A DNA stretch of 59,775 nucleotides from an uncultured Bacteroidales bacterium (GTDB lineage: Bacteria > Bacteroidota > Bacteroidia > Bacteroidales > UBA932), in NCBI GenBank assembly GCA_900320185.1, contig ONRD01000007.1:1-59775 (forward strand). The letters run 5' to 3'. Position 1 is the stretch's first letter; each line of letters opens with the position of its first letter. The notes below the pieces were generated by a model. It saw nothing but the letters and a program-made list of their open reading frames with translations. It did not search any database and was not told where the DNA came from. This document shows, one piece after another, positions 8,310-16,532 of this stretch. The position numbers were made by a program, and so were the translations under genes.

Positions 8310-9109
8310 AAAAGGACATGGAAGTCGTCATCCGGGAAGACAACAAGGTTACAGGCGACCTTGTAGTAAAATGCTACGAAGTTGACGCCAACAAGGTCCT
8401 GAAGCCGACGGCATTCATGGACATGGCGCAGGAAATGGCCTACCAGGCGGCCGGAGCGATGCACTTCGGCTACGATGAACTGATTTCCCAAGGCATGGCC
8501 TGGGTCCTTGCTCGCATGCATTTCCGGTTTGTGGATCCCCCACGGTGGAACGACCGGGTCAGCATCCAGACATGGCACCGCGGTCCGGCAGGGCCTTTCT
8601 TCATCCGTGACTTCAAGCTCACCTCCGGGGAGAGGACACTCGTGGAGTGCACCTCATCGTGGGTGGTGATGGATGTTTCCACAAGAAGGATGGCCAGGCC
8701 GGAGGACATCCTCCCAACCGAGGGCACAGTCTGCCACGATGCCGCGATCCAGGCCCCTTCTTCCAAGGTGATGATGCCGCGCGGGGTCGAGTCCTTCCCT
8801 GCGGGAGTACATAAGGTGGCATATTCAGACATCGACCTGATCGGCCACACCAACAACGCCAGGTATCTAGCCTGGGCTATGGACTGCCTCGACTACCCCA
8901 CCGGCGGGATAACCGTCAGGGACGTGGAGATCACCTTCCACCATGAGGCGAGGGCCAATGAAAGCGTCACCTTGCGGAAAGCCGTCGTCGAAGAGGATGG
9001 CCCCTCCGGCAACGGCTCCACGGCTTTCATAGAAGGCCGTACTGACGAAGCACAGGTCTTCTGCGCAAGGATAAGCTATTTCGTAGCGTCGAGTACGCCA
9101 CGGAGATAA
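8306..9109 (+). CDS. Acyl-ACP thioesterase
   Basis: 267-residue double hot-dog protein of the plant FatA/FatB-like bacterial family. It hydrolyses acyl-ACP and releases free fatty acid in the cytoplasm. The N-terminal hot dog shows VKCYEVDANKVLKPTAFMDMAQE and MAWVLARMHFRF; the second contains IDLIGHTNNARYLAWAMDCL, with the Asn/His dyad characteristic of the family. Coupled by ATGA to the Dabb gene upstream. Its 3' end overlaps the convergent TIM-barrel gene by 34 bases. With two acyl-CoA ligases nearby it could supply free acids for reactivation, but that link is inference. Confidence 0.88.
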   Translation: MKKDMEVVIREDNKVTGDLVVKCYEVDANKVLKPTAFMDMAQEMAYQAAGAMHFGYDELISQGMAWVLARMHFRFVDPPRWNDRVSIQTWHRGPAGPFFIRDFKLTSGERTLVECTSSWVVMDVSTRRMARPEDILPTEGTVCHDAAIQAPSSKVMMPRGVESFPAGVHKVAYSDIDLIGHTNNARYLAWAMDCLDYPTGGITVRDVEITFHHEARANESVTLRKAVVEEDGPSGNGSTAFIEGRTDEAQVFCARISYFVASSTPRR

Positions 9110-9894
9110 CCTACGGATTCGGCGATCCCTGGATGCGGGTTGTTCCCGTTCTTCTCGAACTCTATGGACACCACGCCCTTGTAACCGATCTTCCGGAGGG
9201 CTTTGACGATGGGCTTGAAGTCCATCACTCCCCTTCCCATCTCCCAGGTGGTGCCTTCCTTGCTGGGGGCGGTCTCATCCTTGATGTGGATGTCGTAGAT
9301 CCACTTGCTGTACTTCTTGAGTATCTTGGCGTTGTCCTGGTCGAGACGGAAAGTGTGGCCCATGTCCAGGCAGCATCCTACCCCAAGGTCAGGGTCTTTC
9401 ACCATCTCGACTATCTTATAGATGTCAGGGAAGGCGGCACCGTCGGGTCCGTGGGTATGGATCGCGACCTTTATGCCTGTCTCGCGTACCTTCTCGATCA
9501 CATAGCCGATAAGCTCATAATCAGGCACTCCGATGAACATGGTCGACCCGTAGCGGCCTGCATAGGCGAAAGCCCTGTCGACCTCGGCCACCGATTTCAT
9601 GTAGATGGGGCCGAGGATATAGCCTTCGACTCCGTAACTGGCGCATTTGGCCTTGAACTGGTCCATCTGTTCCTTGGTGGAATCGAGGGGAAGCCACCAG
9701 TCCTTCACGGAAAAATACTTGACGCCCATGGAGGAGATCATCTGGAGGGTCTGGTCGATGTCGAAGTTCCTGTAGGAGAAACCGGCGATACCGATCTTGA
9801 TGTCTTCTGAACCGCGGGCCCCGCTTACCATCTGGGCGTTTGCCTGCAAGGCGACGGCCATGACAGCCAGGATAACAATCAGTCTTTTCATCAT
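9076..9894 (-). CDS. Sugar phosphate isomerase/epimerase, exported
   Basis: TIM-barrel protein of the AP-endonuclease-2 family, 272 residues from the ATG-ATG start (MMKRLIVILAVMAVALQANAQ, a Sec signal peptide). The frame could open three codons earlier at a TTG, but the ATG fits the signal peptide better. Barrel landmarks: IKIGIAGFSYRNFDIDQTL, KYFSVKDWWLPLD, IKVAIHTHGPDG, GCCLDMGHTFRL and YDIHIKDET, with His/Asp/Glu metal ligands. Paralogous to the Tat lipoprotein to its left but with a different export signal. Substrate unknown. The 3' end runs 34 bases into the thioesterase gene on the other strand. Confidence 0.82.
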   Translation of the reverse strand: MMKRLIVILAVMAVALQANAQMVSGARGSEDIKIGIAGFSYRNFDIDQTLQMISSMGVKYFSVKDWWLPLDSTKEQMDQFKAKCASYGVEGYILGPIYMKSVAEVDRAFAYAGRYGSTMFIGVPDYELIGYVIEKVRETGIKVAIHTHGPDGAAFPDIYKIVEMVKDPDLGVGCCLDMGHTFRLDQDNAKILKKYSKWIYDIHIKDETAPSKEGTTWEMGRGVMDFKPIVKALRKIGYKGVVSIEFEKNGNNPHPGIAESVGYLRGVLDATK

Positions 9895-9941
9895 TCTATA
9901 CAATTATATTAACGAAACAGCCCCGCTGGCGAGGCCGGCAA

Positions 9942-10622
9942 TTATTCCGAAGAAGGTAATATGGAAACATCCACGTCACGGAGAACGTCCTCGTCCGACA
10001 TTGCCTTGGGGTTGGTCCCCTCGACACCCTGCGGGACAGGCATGCCCAGAAGCGCGAACAGCTGTTCCCAGTAGACGGGGAGGTTGCCGTCGGAATCTTT
10101 GAAATTCATCGGGCTGGACTTGAAAAGGAACTTGCCTTCGGCAGTCACATAACTGTCACGTACCAGCTCGCTGCAATAGAGAGAATCGTCATCCGGAAGG
10201 AAGGCACGGTCATAGGTACGCCCCAGGTACTTCCGGGCGTTGGCTACAAAGTCGGCAGCATGGCTGTCGTCTTTCAGCCTCTTGACCATAAAGACGGGAT
10301 AGGAACCATCCTTAAGGGTGAAATCGACAAGGAAGGAGTCCAGCGGATAACGCGCCACTCCGCGCTTGATGGTCGCATCGATTATCCACCTGCCGGCGGA
10401 ATCGACGTCGGCGATGGCTACATGGATGATGTTGAGCATGTCGGGAGAGCAGGTGGCAGACGAAATCGCAGAATCCATGGACTCGGGATCAAGGCTGTAG
10501 CCGGGGTCAAGCCCGACGAATACGAGGTCGCCGGTCTGTAGACGGTCCACCTTGGCCTGACGGCAGGACGCCACCAGGACGGCCAGCAATGCCGCCGCAA
10601 GTATAGGTAACGAACTTTTCAT
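9942..10622 (-). CDS. YiiX/YebB-like permuted NlpC/P60 (papain-fold) hydrolase
   Basis: 226 residues with a signal peptide or lipoprotein-like N-terminus (MKSSLPILAAALLAVLVASC; Cys20 could be lipidated). The mature part matches the permuted papain-like amidases: LQTGDLVFVGLDPG opens the domain, NIIHVAIADV carries the putative catalytic His, and DDSLYCSELVRDSY carries the catalytic Cys. In the permuted order His precedes Cys, as seen here. Such enzymes are thought to cut amide or thioester bonds in cell-wall or lipid substrates. It lies 72 bases downstream of feoB on the same strand but seems to have its own promoter. Confidence 0.8.
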   Translation of the reverse strand: MKSSLPILAAALLAVLVASCRQAKVDRLQTGDLVFVGLDPGYSLDPESMDSAISSATCSPDMLNIIHVAIADVDSAGRWIIDATIKRGVARYPLDSFLVDFTLKDGSYPVFMVKRLKDDSHAADFVANARKYLGRTYDRAFLPDDDSLYCSELVRDSYVTAEGKFLFKSSPMNFKDSDGNLPVYWEQLFALLGMPVPQGVEGTNPKAMSDEDVLRDVDVSILPSSE

Positions 10623-10626
10623 GTGC

Positions 10627-10657
10627 GAAATTTAACCAATCCGGACGTCAAACACAA
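10627..10657 (-). promoter_or_regulatory. Promoter for the YiiX-like gene, TTG-N20-TAAATTTC
   Basis: On the minus strand a TTG and, 20 bases later, TAAATTTC (one base from TAnnTTTG) end only four bases before the ATG. This spacing implies a transcript with almost no leader. Confidence 0.38.
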
Positions 10658-10694
10658 GGAAACGCCGATAAAAAAACGTCCGCAAGGGATGCCT

Positions 10695-12833
10695 CTACAC
10701 CAGCAGGGCGGTAATGTGGAAGCCGACCCATGCGGCCACCCATGCAACGGCTATCGTATAGGCGCAGATTGCGACAGCCCAGCCCCACTTCCCGGTCTCG
10801 TTCTTGATCGCGACGAACGTGGCGATGCACGGGAAATAAAGGAGGATGAAGATCATGAACGCCACGGCGGCCGGAAGGGAAACCGAACGGCGCAGGGCAG
10901 CCTGGAGCTGGGTGTCGTCCATTTCCTGGGCCGGTTCAACCACGGCATCGGGACCCGGTGCGGATCCGGCCTGCGCTGCAACGGCGGAATTCGGGGCATC
11001 CGAAGCATACATCACTCCGAGCGTACTGACGACCAACTCCTTGGCGACGACGCCAGAGAGCAGGGATATGTCCATCTTCCAGGTGAAGCCGAGAGGCTCG
11101 AGTGCGGGAGAGACCGCCTTACCGAGCATCCCGATATAGGAATGCTCCTGCTGGTATTCGGCTCCCTTGGATGAACGCGGGAAATATCCAAGGCACCAGA
11201 TGATGACGGAACCGATGAGTATGGTGGTTGCCATCTTCTGGAGATACTGTTTTCCCTTCTCCCATGTGTGGCGCCAGACCGCCTTCCCGGTAGGCACCCG
11301 GTAGGGCGGGAGTTCCATCACGAAAGGAAGGTCGTCATCCTTGACGAAACGGCTGAGGACAAGGGCGGAGAGGATGGCGAGGACGACTCCCAGCAGGTAG
11401 ATGCCCAGAAGGGCCAGGGCCGAATGGTGAGGAACGAAGGCCCCGGCAAGCAGCACGAATATAGGGAGTCGGCCGGCACATGACATGAATGGTATTATGG
11501 CTATCGTTATGAGCCGGCTCTTTCGACTCTCTATCGCCCTGGTGGCCATGATGGCGGGTACGTTGCAGCCGAAGCCCATCACCATGGGTATGAATGATTT
11601 GCCGTGAAGGCCGATGCGATGCATCAGCTTGTCTACTATGAAGGCTGCCCTGGCCATATAGCCGGTGTCCTCCATGATCGAGAGGAAGAAATAGAGTATC
11701 AGGATGTTCGGAAGGAACACCAGGACACTCCCCACCCCCGCGATCACTCCGTCGACCACGAGGTCCTTGAGCCAGCCCTCCGGCATCAGCCCGGCTACCA
11801 GCCTTCCGAACTTGCCGACCAGCCAGTCGATCCAGTTCATGGGATAGTCCCCCAGGGTGAAGGTAGCCTGGAAGATTATGTAGAGGAGCAGGATGAATAT
11901 CGGATAGGCCGCCCACTTGTTGGTGACCACCGAATCGATCTTCTCGGTAACCGACTTTCTGCCAACAGGCTCGGTGTACCTGAGATATGTCTTGGACAGT
12001 ATGTCGTGTATCCTCGAATAACGTTCGTCCACATCGTTGTCGGCTGTCTTGTCGGCAAGGATGCCGTCGACTGAGACCTCCTCCGGAGCCGGAGTCTCCT
12101 CGAAGACCTTTATGACAGTGTCAAGAAGCTGCGGCACGCCGGTGCCCGTACGTCCCACGGTCGGGCAGACGGGAACACCGAGAAGGTGGCCAAACTGCTT
12201 GATGTCGAGCTTGTCGCCGCGTGACTTGAGCTCATCGTACATGTTCAGGGCCATAACCACCCTCAGATTCATGTCGATGACCTGGGTGGTAAGGTAGAGG
12301 TTCCTTTCCAGGTTGGAAGCATCCACGACATTGACAACCACGTCAGGGACATTCTGGGTCAGGTTCTGGCGGACGTATTTCTCCTCGGGGGAATATGCGG
12401 AGATGGAATAAGTACCCGGCAAGTCGATGAAAACGAACCTGTAGCCCTTGTAATCGAAGCGGCCTTCCTTTGCGTCGACGGTCACTCCGCTGTAGTTGCC
12501 GACATGCTCATGGCTGCCGGAGGCGATGTTGAAAAGGGAGGTTTTCCCACAGTTCGGATTTCCGACGAGGGCGACACGTATTTCCTTGCTGGAAATACGG
12601 TTGGCTTCTTCCTCCGGGACGACATCGATCAGTTCAGCCTCGGAACGCCGCAGGGAAACGCGATAACCAAGTATCTCATATTCAATGGGATCCTTAAGGG
12701 GAGCATTCATCACCACCTTTACCTTCTTCCCGGTGACGAAACCCATCTCAATGAGCCTTTTCCTGAAAGCCCCTTCACCGCGCACCTTGAATATGACCGC
12801 GGTCTCGCCTGTCTTAAGATCCGATAATTTCAT
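10695..12833 (-). CDS. feoB: Ferrous iron transporter FeoAB fusion
   Basis: 712-residue Fe(II) transporter of the inner membrane. Residues 1-75 are a FeoA (SH3-like) domain, MKLSDLKTGETAVI to ELIDVVPE, fused to FeoB, as is common in Bacteroidota. The G domain shows G1 GNPNCGKTS (91-99), switch region YSGVTVDAKEG, G3 DLPGTYS, and G4 NMYDE (the NKxD Lys is Met). The rest is a helical regulatory domain and Gate-type membrane segments, including FIPMVMGFGCNVPAIMATRAIES with its conserved Cys, and a second Gate with SLLSGVVAKELVVSTLGV. It imports Fe2+ under anaerobic conditions. A strong promoter ends immediately before the ATG. It is the last gene of a co-directional Fe-S/iron group. Confidence 0.95.
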   Translation of the reverse strand: MKLSDLKTGETAVIFKVRGEGAFRKRLIEMGFVTGKKVKVVMNAPLKDPIEYEILGYRVSLRRSEAELIDVVPEEEANRISSKEIRVALVGNPNCGKTSLFNIASGSHEHVGNYSGVTVDAKEGRFDYKGYRFVFIDLPGTYSISAYSPEEKYVRQNLTQNVPDVVVNVVDASNLERNLYLTTQVIDMNLRVVMALNMYDELKSRGDKLDIKQFGHLLGVPVCPTVGRTGTGVPQLLDTVIKVFEETPAPEEVSVDGILADKTADNDVDERYSRIHDILSKTYLRYTEPVGRKSVTEKIDSVVTNKWAAYPIFILLLYIIFQATFTLGDYPMNWIDWLVGKFGRLVAGLMPEGWLKDLVVDGVIAGVGSVLVFLPNILILYFFLSIMEDTGYMARAAFIVDKLMHRIGLHGKSFIPMVMGFGCNVPAIMATRAIESRKSRLITIAIIPFMSCAGRLPIFVLLAGAFVPHHSALALLGIYLLGVVLAILSALVLSRFVKDDDLPFVMELPPYRVPTGKAVWRHTWEKGKQYLQKMATTILIGSVIIWCLGYFPRSSKGAEYQQEHSYIGMLGKAVSPALEPLGFTWKMDISLLSGVVAKELVVSTLGVMYASDAPNSAVAAQAGSAPGPDAVVEPAQEMDDTQLQAALRRSVSLPAAVAFMIFILLYFPCIATFVAIKNETGKWGWAVAICAYTIAVAWVAAWVGFHITALLV

Positions 12834-12840
12834 CCGGGTG

Positions 12841-12871
12841 CAAAATTACATGTTCTGCACCGTAATGTCAA
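12841..12871 (-). promoter_or_regulatory. feoAB promoter, TTG-N20-TAATTTTG
   Basis: Minus-strand TTG, a 20-base spacer, then TAATTTTG, a full match to the Bacteroidota TTTG-N19-21-TAnnTTTG pattern. Only seven bases separate the -7 box from the ATG, so the mRNA would start within a few bases of the start codon. Confidence 0.58.
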
Positions 12872-12910
12872 TAGCTATTTATTGGGATATGATGGCGGGA
12901 AACGCTGACC

Positions 12911-13510
12911 CTATCCGACTGTTCCCATGTCGATCAGGTTGTTCAGGATGGCATAGACGGTAAGGCCGGCGACGGTCTTGATCCCCGTCTTGCGGGTGAT
13001 GTTCTTCCGATGGGTTATTACGGTGTAGATGGAGAGGTTGAACTTGTCGGCGATCTCCTTGTTGAGCATGCCCTGGGCCACGCAGACAAGGATGTCCTTC
13101 TCCCTGGCGGAAAGTTCCGTGCCTTCCGCCGAACCGTCCGGCTGATGTGCGAGCATGACGGTACGGAGCTTCCGGACGATGACGGCGGGCTCGTCGTACA
13201 GGGACACCGTCCCGTCGTAGTGCCTGAGTATGTCCTCCGTCACTGCCGGTCCGTCGAGCGCCACCACCGCAGGGTCGCATTCTACGGAGATTATGTTCTT
13301 TCCTTCCTTCCTGGTCCGGAAATCGAAAACGATCGGATCTACTATAAGCAGGTCGCACTGGAGAGTCCTGAGCCTGGCCTCGGTCGCCCTGGAATATTCA
13401 TGGAGGTTCTCCTTCACTAAGAATTCGCTGTGGGCAGACAGGATGGAGGAAAGGCCTGTCGCTATGATGTCCGAGGGTATGATCAGGGTGACGTTCTTTC
13501 TACTTTCCAT
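12911..13510 (-). CDS. LuxR-type response regulator with degenerate receiver
   Basis: 199-residue DNA-binding regulator. The C-terminal part (from about 130) is a LuxR/NarL helix-turn-helix: LSAREKDILVCVAQGMLNKE, then IADKFNLSIYTVITHRKNIT. The N-terminal part looks like a receiver whose acidic pair is gone (LIIPSDIIATGL where D-D is expected) and whose switch Lys is missing (VSLYDEP); a possible phospho-Asp remains in LLIVDP. It may therefore work without phosphorylation. Its start overlaps the hemerythrin gene by 11 bases, so it probably acts with that sensor. FeoAB follows 77 bases downstream and is a plausible target. Confidence 0.78.
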   Translation of the reverse strand: MESRKNVTLIIPSDIIATGLSSILSAHSEFLVKENLHEYSRATEARLRTLQCDLLIVDPIVFDFRTRKEGKNIISVECDPAVVALDGPAVTEDILRHYDGTVSLYDEPAVIVRKLRTVMLAHQPDGSAEGTELSAREKDILVCVAQGMLNKEIADKFNLSIYTVITHRKNITRKTGIKTVAGLTVYAILNNLIDMGTVG

Positions 13511-14195
13511 GTTTCTCCAATCTCGTAACTATAGGGACAAGAACATTGTTTTCCACATAAGTGTGGTGCCGCAAGTCATCCTGGAGCCGGTAGATCGAGA
13601 ACAGCACCCCGGTCTTGACCGTGTTGTCACACTCGGACGGAAGATACTTCATCACGATGTTCTTCATGTCTTCGAGCTTCTCCTCGACGTTTTCATGGTG
13701 CTCCTCGAACTGGGTTATGGAGTAGTCCCCCGAATATGGCGACGACTCGTCCATAAGGGATCTCACATAGGTGAACACGTTGTCTTCTTCGTAGGCGAAA
13801 TGCTTGCCCAGTTCCTCACGGTAGTCCAGGAAGAACCTGAGTATCACCTTCTTCTGGTGCTCGTCGCAAGGTGCGGTGAGCAGGTCGAAGCCCTTTTCCA
13901 GGCTGCGGAGGGCACTGCCTGTGTAATAGAGATGGGAATTGTGGAGATAATGAATTATGTCATTGATATTTCCGCATGCGATGTCGGACACGGACGGAAC
14001 ATAGTCGGCAAAGGTATAGACATTGCAAACCAGGAGGAATGTATGTGCGTCGATGCCGCATTTCCTGCATGCATCGGCAACAGGCATGTTCGCATGCTTG
14101 AGGTCGACACCCAGCCTGGGAAGGACAAGGAGGAGGCTGTAGTTGATGTCCACAAGGTCGGACACCTTCATCTCCATGGTAAAAATCTCTTTCAT
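13500..14195 (-). CDS. RIC/YtfE-like hemerythrin HHE-domain protein
   Basis: 231-residue di-iron protein. An N-terminal segment (VSDLVDINYSLLLVLPRLGV to ADACRKCGID) resembles the ScdA N-terminal domain, though the usual Cys-Cys pair is replaced by LKHAN. The helical bundle carries the hemerythrin ligands HYLHNSHLYY, GKHFAYEEDNVF, EEHHENVEEKL and DLRHHTYVENNVL. YtfE/ScdA proteins repair Fe-S clusters after nitric oxide or oxidative damage and can bind O2 or NO. It lies one base after the STAS gene and overlaps the LuxR regulator gene, pointing to a sensor or repair role in the same operon. Confidence 0.83.
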   Translation of the reverse strand: MKEIFTMEMKVSDLVDINYSLLLVLPRLGVDLKHANMPVADACRKCGIDAHTFLLVCNVYTFADYVPSVSDIACGNINDIIHYLHNSHLYYTGSALRSLEKGFDLLTAPCDEHQKKVILRFFLDYREELGKHFAYEEDNVFTYVRSLMDESSPYSGDYSITQFEEHHENVEEKLEDMKNIVMKYLPSECDNTVKTGVLFSIYRLQDDLRHHTYVENNVLVPIVTRLEKHGK

Positions 14196-14196
14196 G

Positions 14197-14499
14197 TCAG
14201 ATGATTTCGATTATCGAAGAGAAACCGGTTATGTCGAAGACTTCCCTGACCTGCGGCTGCATGTTTCGCAGCACAAGGCGCCCGCCCCTGGACTTTATGC
14301 TCTTCTGGAGCATGAGGAAGACCCTGAGTCCCTGGCTGGAAGTGTAGTCCAGGCCGGAACAGTCGAAGTCTATATGAGTGGCATCTCCCTCGAAAAGTGG
14401 TTCAAGGTCTTTTTGGAACGCTGCCGCCGTGGTGGTGTCGATGCGGCCCTCGACTTTGACGAGGATCTTCCCGTCCTCACTGTTTATCGTTACTTCCAT
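14197..14499 (-). CDS. STAS-domain anti-anti-sigma factor
   Basis: 100-residue SpoIIAA/RsbV-like protein consisting of one STAS domain: VTINSEDGKILVKVEGRID, then IDFDCSGLDYTSSQGLRVFL, with the conserved Ser-Ser at the site that a partner kinase phosphorylates. Such proteins bind and release an RsbW/SpoIIAB-type kinase according to phosphorylation state. Its start lies inside the end of the ATPase gene (23-base overlap), typical of a kinase/antagonist pair. Bacteroidota have no SigB, so the final output is unknown. Confidence 0.88.
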   Translation of the reverse strand: MEVTINSEDGKILVKVEGRIDTTTAAAFQKDLEPLFEGDATHIDFDCSGLDYTSSQGLRVFLMLQKSIKSRGGRLVLRNMQPQVREVFDITGFSSIIEII

Positions 14500-14902
14500 C
14501 CTTCTTGATGTTTATCGTCATGGAAAAATGATTGCAGCCGTGCGAATATTCATAATTCACCGAATCCATCAGTTTCTTGCACATGAATATCCCGAGTCCG
14601 CCCACGGGGCGCTCCTCGACTCCAAGGGTTATGTCCGGATCCTCGACGTCAAGGGGGTTGAACCTGACGCCGGCGTCCTTGAAGGAGATCGTGAGGATTC
14701 CTTCGTCATCCACGTGGGTCGACACTTCGATGAACCCATTGCCGTTATTGTAGGCATAGTTCACTATGTTGACGACGATCTCCTCGGTACAAAGCCTGAT
14801 CCTGTAACGGAGAGCCTCGTCGTCCGGGATGTCCGGACTCGTCATCACGGCATCGATGATCTGGGCGGACTTGCCCGCAACTGGTACTATTCTGGTGGTC
14901 AT
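14477..14902 (-). CDS. RsbW/SpoIIAB-like serine kinase (HATPase)
   Basis: 141-residue GHKL ATPase of the anti-sigma kinase type. The start was set at the ATG giving MTTRIVPVAGKSAQ; the frame extends upstream, but the family begins near here. Boxes seen: N box CTEEIVVNIVNYAYNN, G1 FKDAGVRFNPLD and G2 VGGLGIFMCKKLMD. It should phosphorylate the STAS protein encoded by the overlapping next gene. The SpoIIE-type phosphatase encoded some 6 kb away on the other strand could reverse this. A TATATTTG box ends seven bases before the ATG. Confidence 0.87.
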   Translation of the reverse strand: MTTRIVPVAGKSAQIIDAVMTSPDIPDDEALRYRIRLCTEEIVVNIVNYAYNNGNGFIEVSTHVDDEGILTISFKDAGVRFNPLDVEDPDITLGVEERPVGGLGIFMCKKLMDSVNYEYSHGCNHFSMTINIKKDGSNDKQ

Positions 14903-14909
14903 GGTACTG

Positions 14910-14917
14910 CAAATATA
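14910..14917 (-). promoter_or_regulatory. -7 box TATATTTG just before the kinase gene
   Basis: Minus-strand TATATTTG seven bases ahead of the kinase ATG. No good -33 TTG at 19-21 bases, so the promoter is uncertain; if used, the transcript is nearly leaderless. Confidence 0.35.
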
Positions 14918-14951
14918 GCAAAAAACGCCTTCGCCCACCCGCTGCGGCGAA

Positions 14952-15458
14952 TTATTCGCCGGAAAGTTCAAGCATCTTGCGGGCGGCGACGATGGCGCTG
15001 TTCCGGATTATCTCCGGACATGGGCGCCTGCGATAGAAGTCTGCGGTACGCTCCGAAGGCACAGGCGAGACAGTCCCCCGGCCTCCGGCCTGTCCGAGGC
15101 CGAGAAGGTCGCGGCAGACTATGCTGCCTCCGTTGAGCTCCCTGAATCCGTCGGCCATCTCCTGTACCAGGGCGTAATTGGCCGCGCGATCCTCCCTGAC
15201 GGTGGAGGAAGCCGGCCGGAGGAAACCGGCCAGGATGACATCCGCGCTGAAACTGCCGCATACTTCCCTCATCCGTGCCATGCCGCCTCCGAAACCGGAG
15301 CCGACGACTTTCAGCAAGCCGCTGTCGGCCATGCCGTTTTCCTCAAGGACATCGGCGAAGGCGAGCAGCACCGCCTGGCAGCAGTTGTAGCCGCGAAGGA
15401 AATAGTCCCTGGCAGCGTCTCCGCGGCTCTCGGGCGAAAAATCGGAAGGTAGTTTCAT
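14952..15458 (-). CDS. C_GCAxxG_C_C family redox/metal protein
   Basis: 168-residue Cys-containing protein of the family named for its motif. The ATG giving MKLPSDFSPESRGDAARDYF was chosen; an in-frame extension upstream lacks family features. Seen: GYNCCQAVLLAFADV near the N-terminus, GGGMARMREVCGSFSAD in the middle (CGAxxG varied to CGSFSA), then CRDLLGLG and RPCPEII. Relatives occur in anaerobes beside redox and Fe-S genes and are thought to bind a metal or cluster; no reaction is established. It lies 49 bases upstream of the kinase gene and 70 bases after the GGGtGRT gene on the same strand. Confidence 0.78.
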   Translation of the reverse strand: MKLPSDFSPESRGDAARDYFLRGYNCCQAVLLAFADVLEENGMADSGLLKVVGSGFGGGMARMREVCGSFSADVILAGFLRPASSTVREDRAANYALVQEMADGFRELNGGSIVCRDLLGLGQAGGRGTVSPVPSERTADFYRRRPCPEIIRNSAIVAARKMLELSGE

Positions 15459-15528
15459 GTAAGTCGAAAAACAACGGGCGATGGCACAACTGTCACCGCC
15501 CGGATTGTCATTGAATTGATACTTTATC

Positions 15529-16527
15529 CTACTGAAGGGCCTGTGCGACTGCAACTGCGACAGCCACCGTTGCACCTACCATGGGGTTGTTGCCCATTCC
15601 GAGGAATCCCATCATCTCCACATGGGCGGGGACTGAAGAGGAGCCGGCGAACTGGGCGTCGGAATGCATGCGGCCAAGGGTGTCGGTCATGCCATAGGAA
15701 GCGGGGCCGGCGGCCATGTTGTCCGGATGGAGGGTACGGCCTGTGCCGCCGCCGGAAGCGACGGAGAAATACTTCTTGCCTGCAAGCAAACGCTCCTTCT
15801 TGTACGTTCCCGCGACAGGATGCTGGAAACGGGTCGGGTTCGTGGAGTTGCCGGTGATGGAGATGTCGACGTTCTCTTTCCACATGATGGCCACGCCTTC
15901 GCGGACATCGTCAGCACCGTAGCAGCGGACACCGCCACGGACACCGTCGGAGTACTTGGTCTCACCGACGACGTTTACCTCACCGGTGTTATAGTCGAAC
16001 TGAGTCTGGACATAGGTGAAGCCGTTGATCCTGGAGATGATCTTGGCTGCATCCTTGCCCAAGCCGTTGAGGATGACGCGCAGAGGCTTGCGGCGGACCT
16101 TGTTGGCCATCTCCGCGATCTTGATCGCGCCTTCAGCGGCTGCATACGACTCATGTCCCGCAAGGAATGCAAAGCACTCGGTCTCCTCGCTCAGAAGCCT
16201 GGCGGCAAGGTTGCCGTGCCCGAGGCCGACCTTGCGGTCGTCTGCGACGGATCCGGGGATACAGAAGGCCTGGAGGCCCTCACCGATGGCCTCGGCAGCC
16301 TCGGCGGCGGTCTTCACTCCTTTCTTGATGGCGATGGCTGCACCGACGACATATGCCCACTTGGCATTCTCGAAGCAGATTTTCTGAGTGTCCTCACACA
16401 TCTTGTAAGGATCGATTCCCTTGGCGTCGCAGATGGCCTTTGCCTCCTCGATGCCGGATATTCCGTAATTGTTGAGAGCGGCGTTGATCTTGTCGATCCT
16501 GCGCTCGTAGCTTTCAAAAAGTGCCAT
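15529..16527 (-). CDS. GGGtGRT protein
   Basis: 332-residue protein containing VASGGGTGRTLHPDNMAAG, the sequence that names this family. The N-terminal half has an Ala/Gly-rich stretch and NLAARLLSEETECFAFLAGH. Function is not established; the family almost always sits beside a NifU-like scaffold protein in strict anaerobes, and that is the arrangement here (five bases between the genes). A role in anaerobic Fe-S cluster or cofactor handling is a reasonable inference only. Confidence 0.85.
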   Translation of the reverse strand: MALFESYERRIDKINAALNNYGISGIEEAKAICDAKGIDPYKMCEDTQKICFENAKWAYVVGAAIAIKKGVKTAAEAAEAIGEGLQAFCIPGSVADDRKVGLGHGNLAARLLSEETECFAFLAGHESYAAAEGAIKIAEMANKVRRKPLRVILNGLGKDAAKIISRINGFTYVQTQFDYNTGEVNVVGETKYSDGVRGGVRCYGADDVREGVAIMWKENVDISITGNSTNPTRFQHPVAGTYKKERLLAGKKYFSVASGGGTGRTLHPDNMAAGPASYGMTDTLGRMHSDAQFAGSSSVPAHVEMMGFLGMGNNPMVGATVAVAVAVAQALQ

Positions 16528-16532
16528 GTTTC

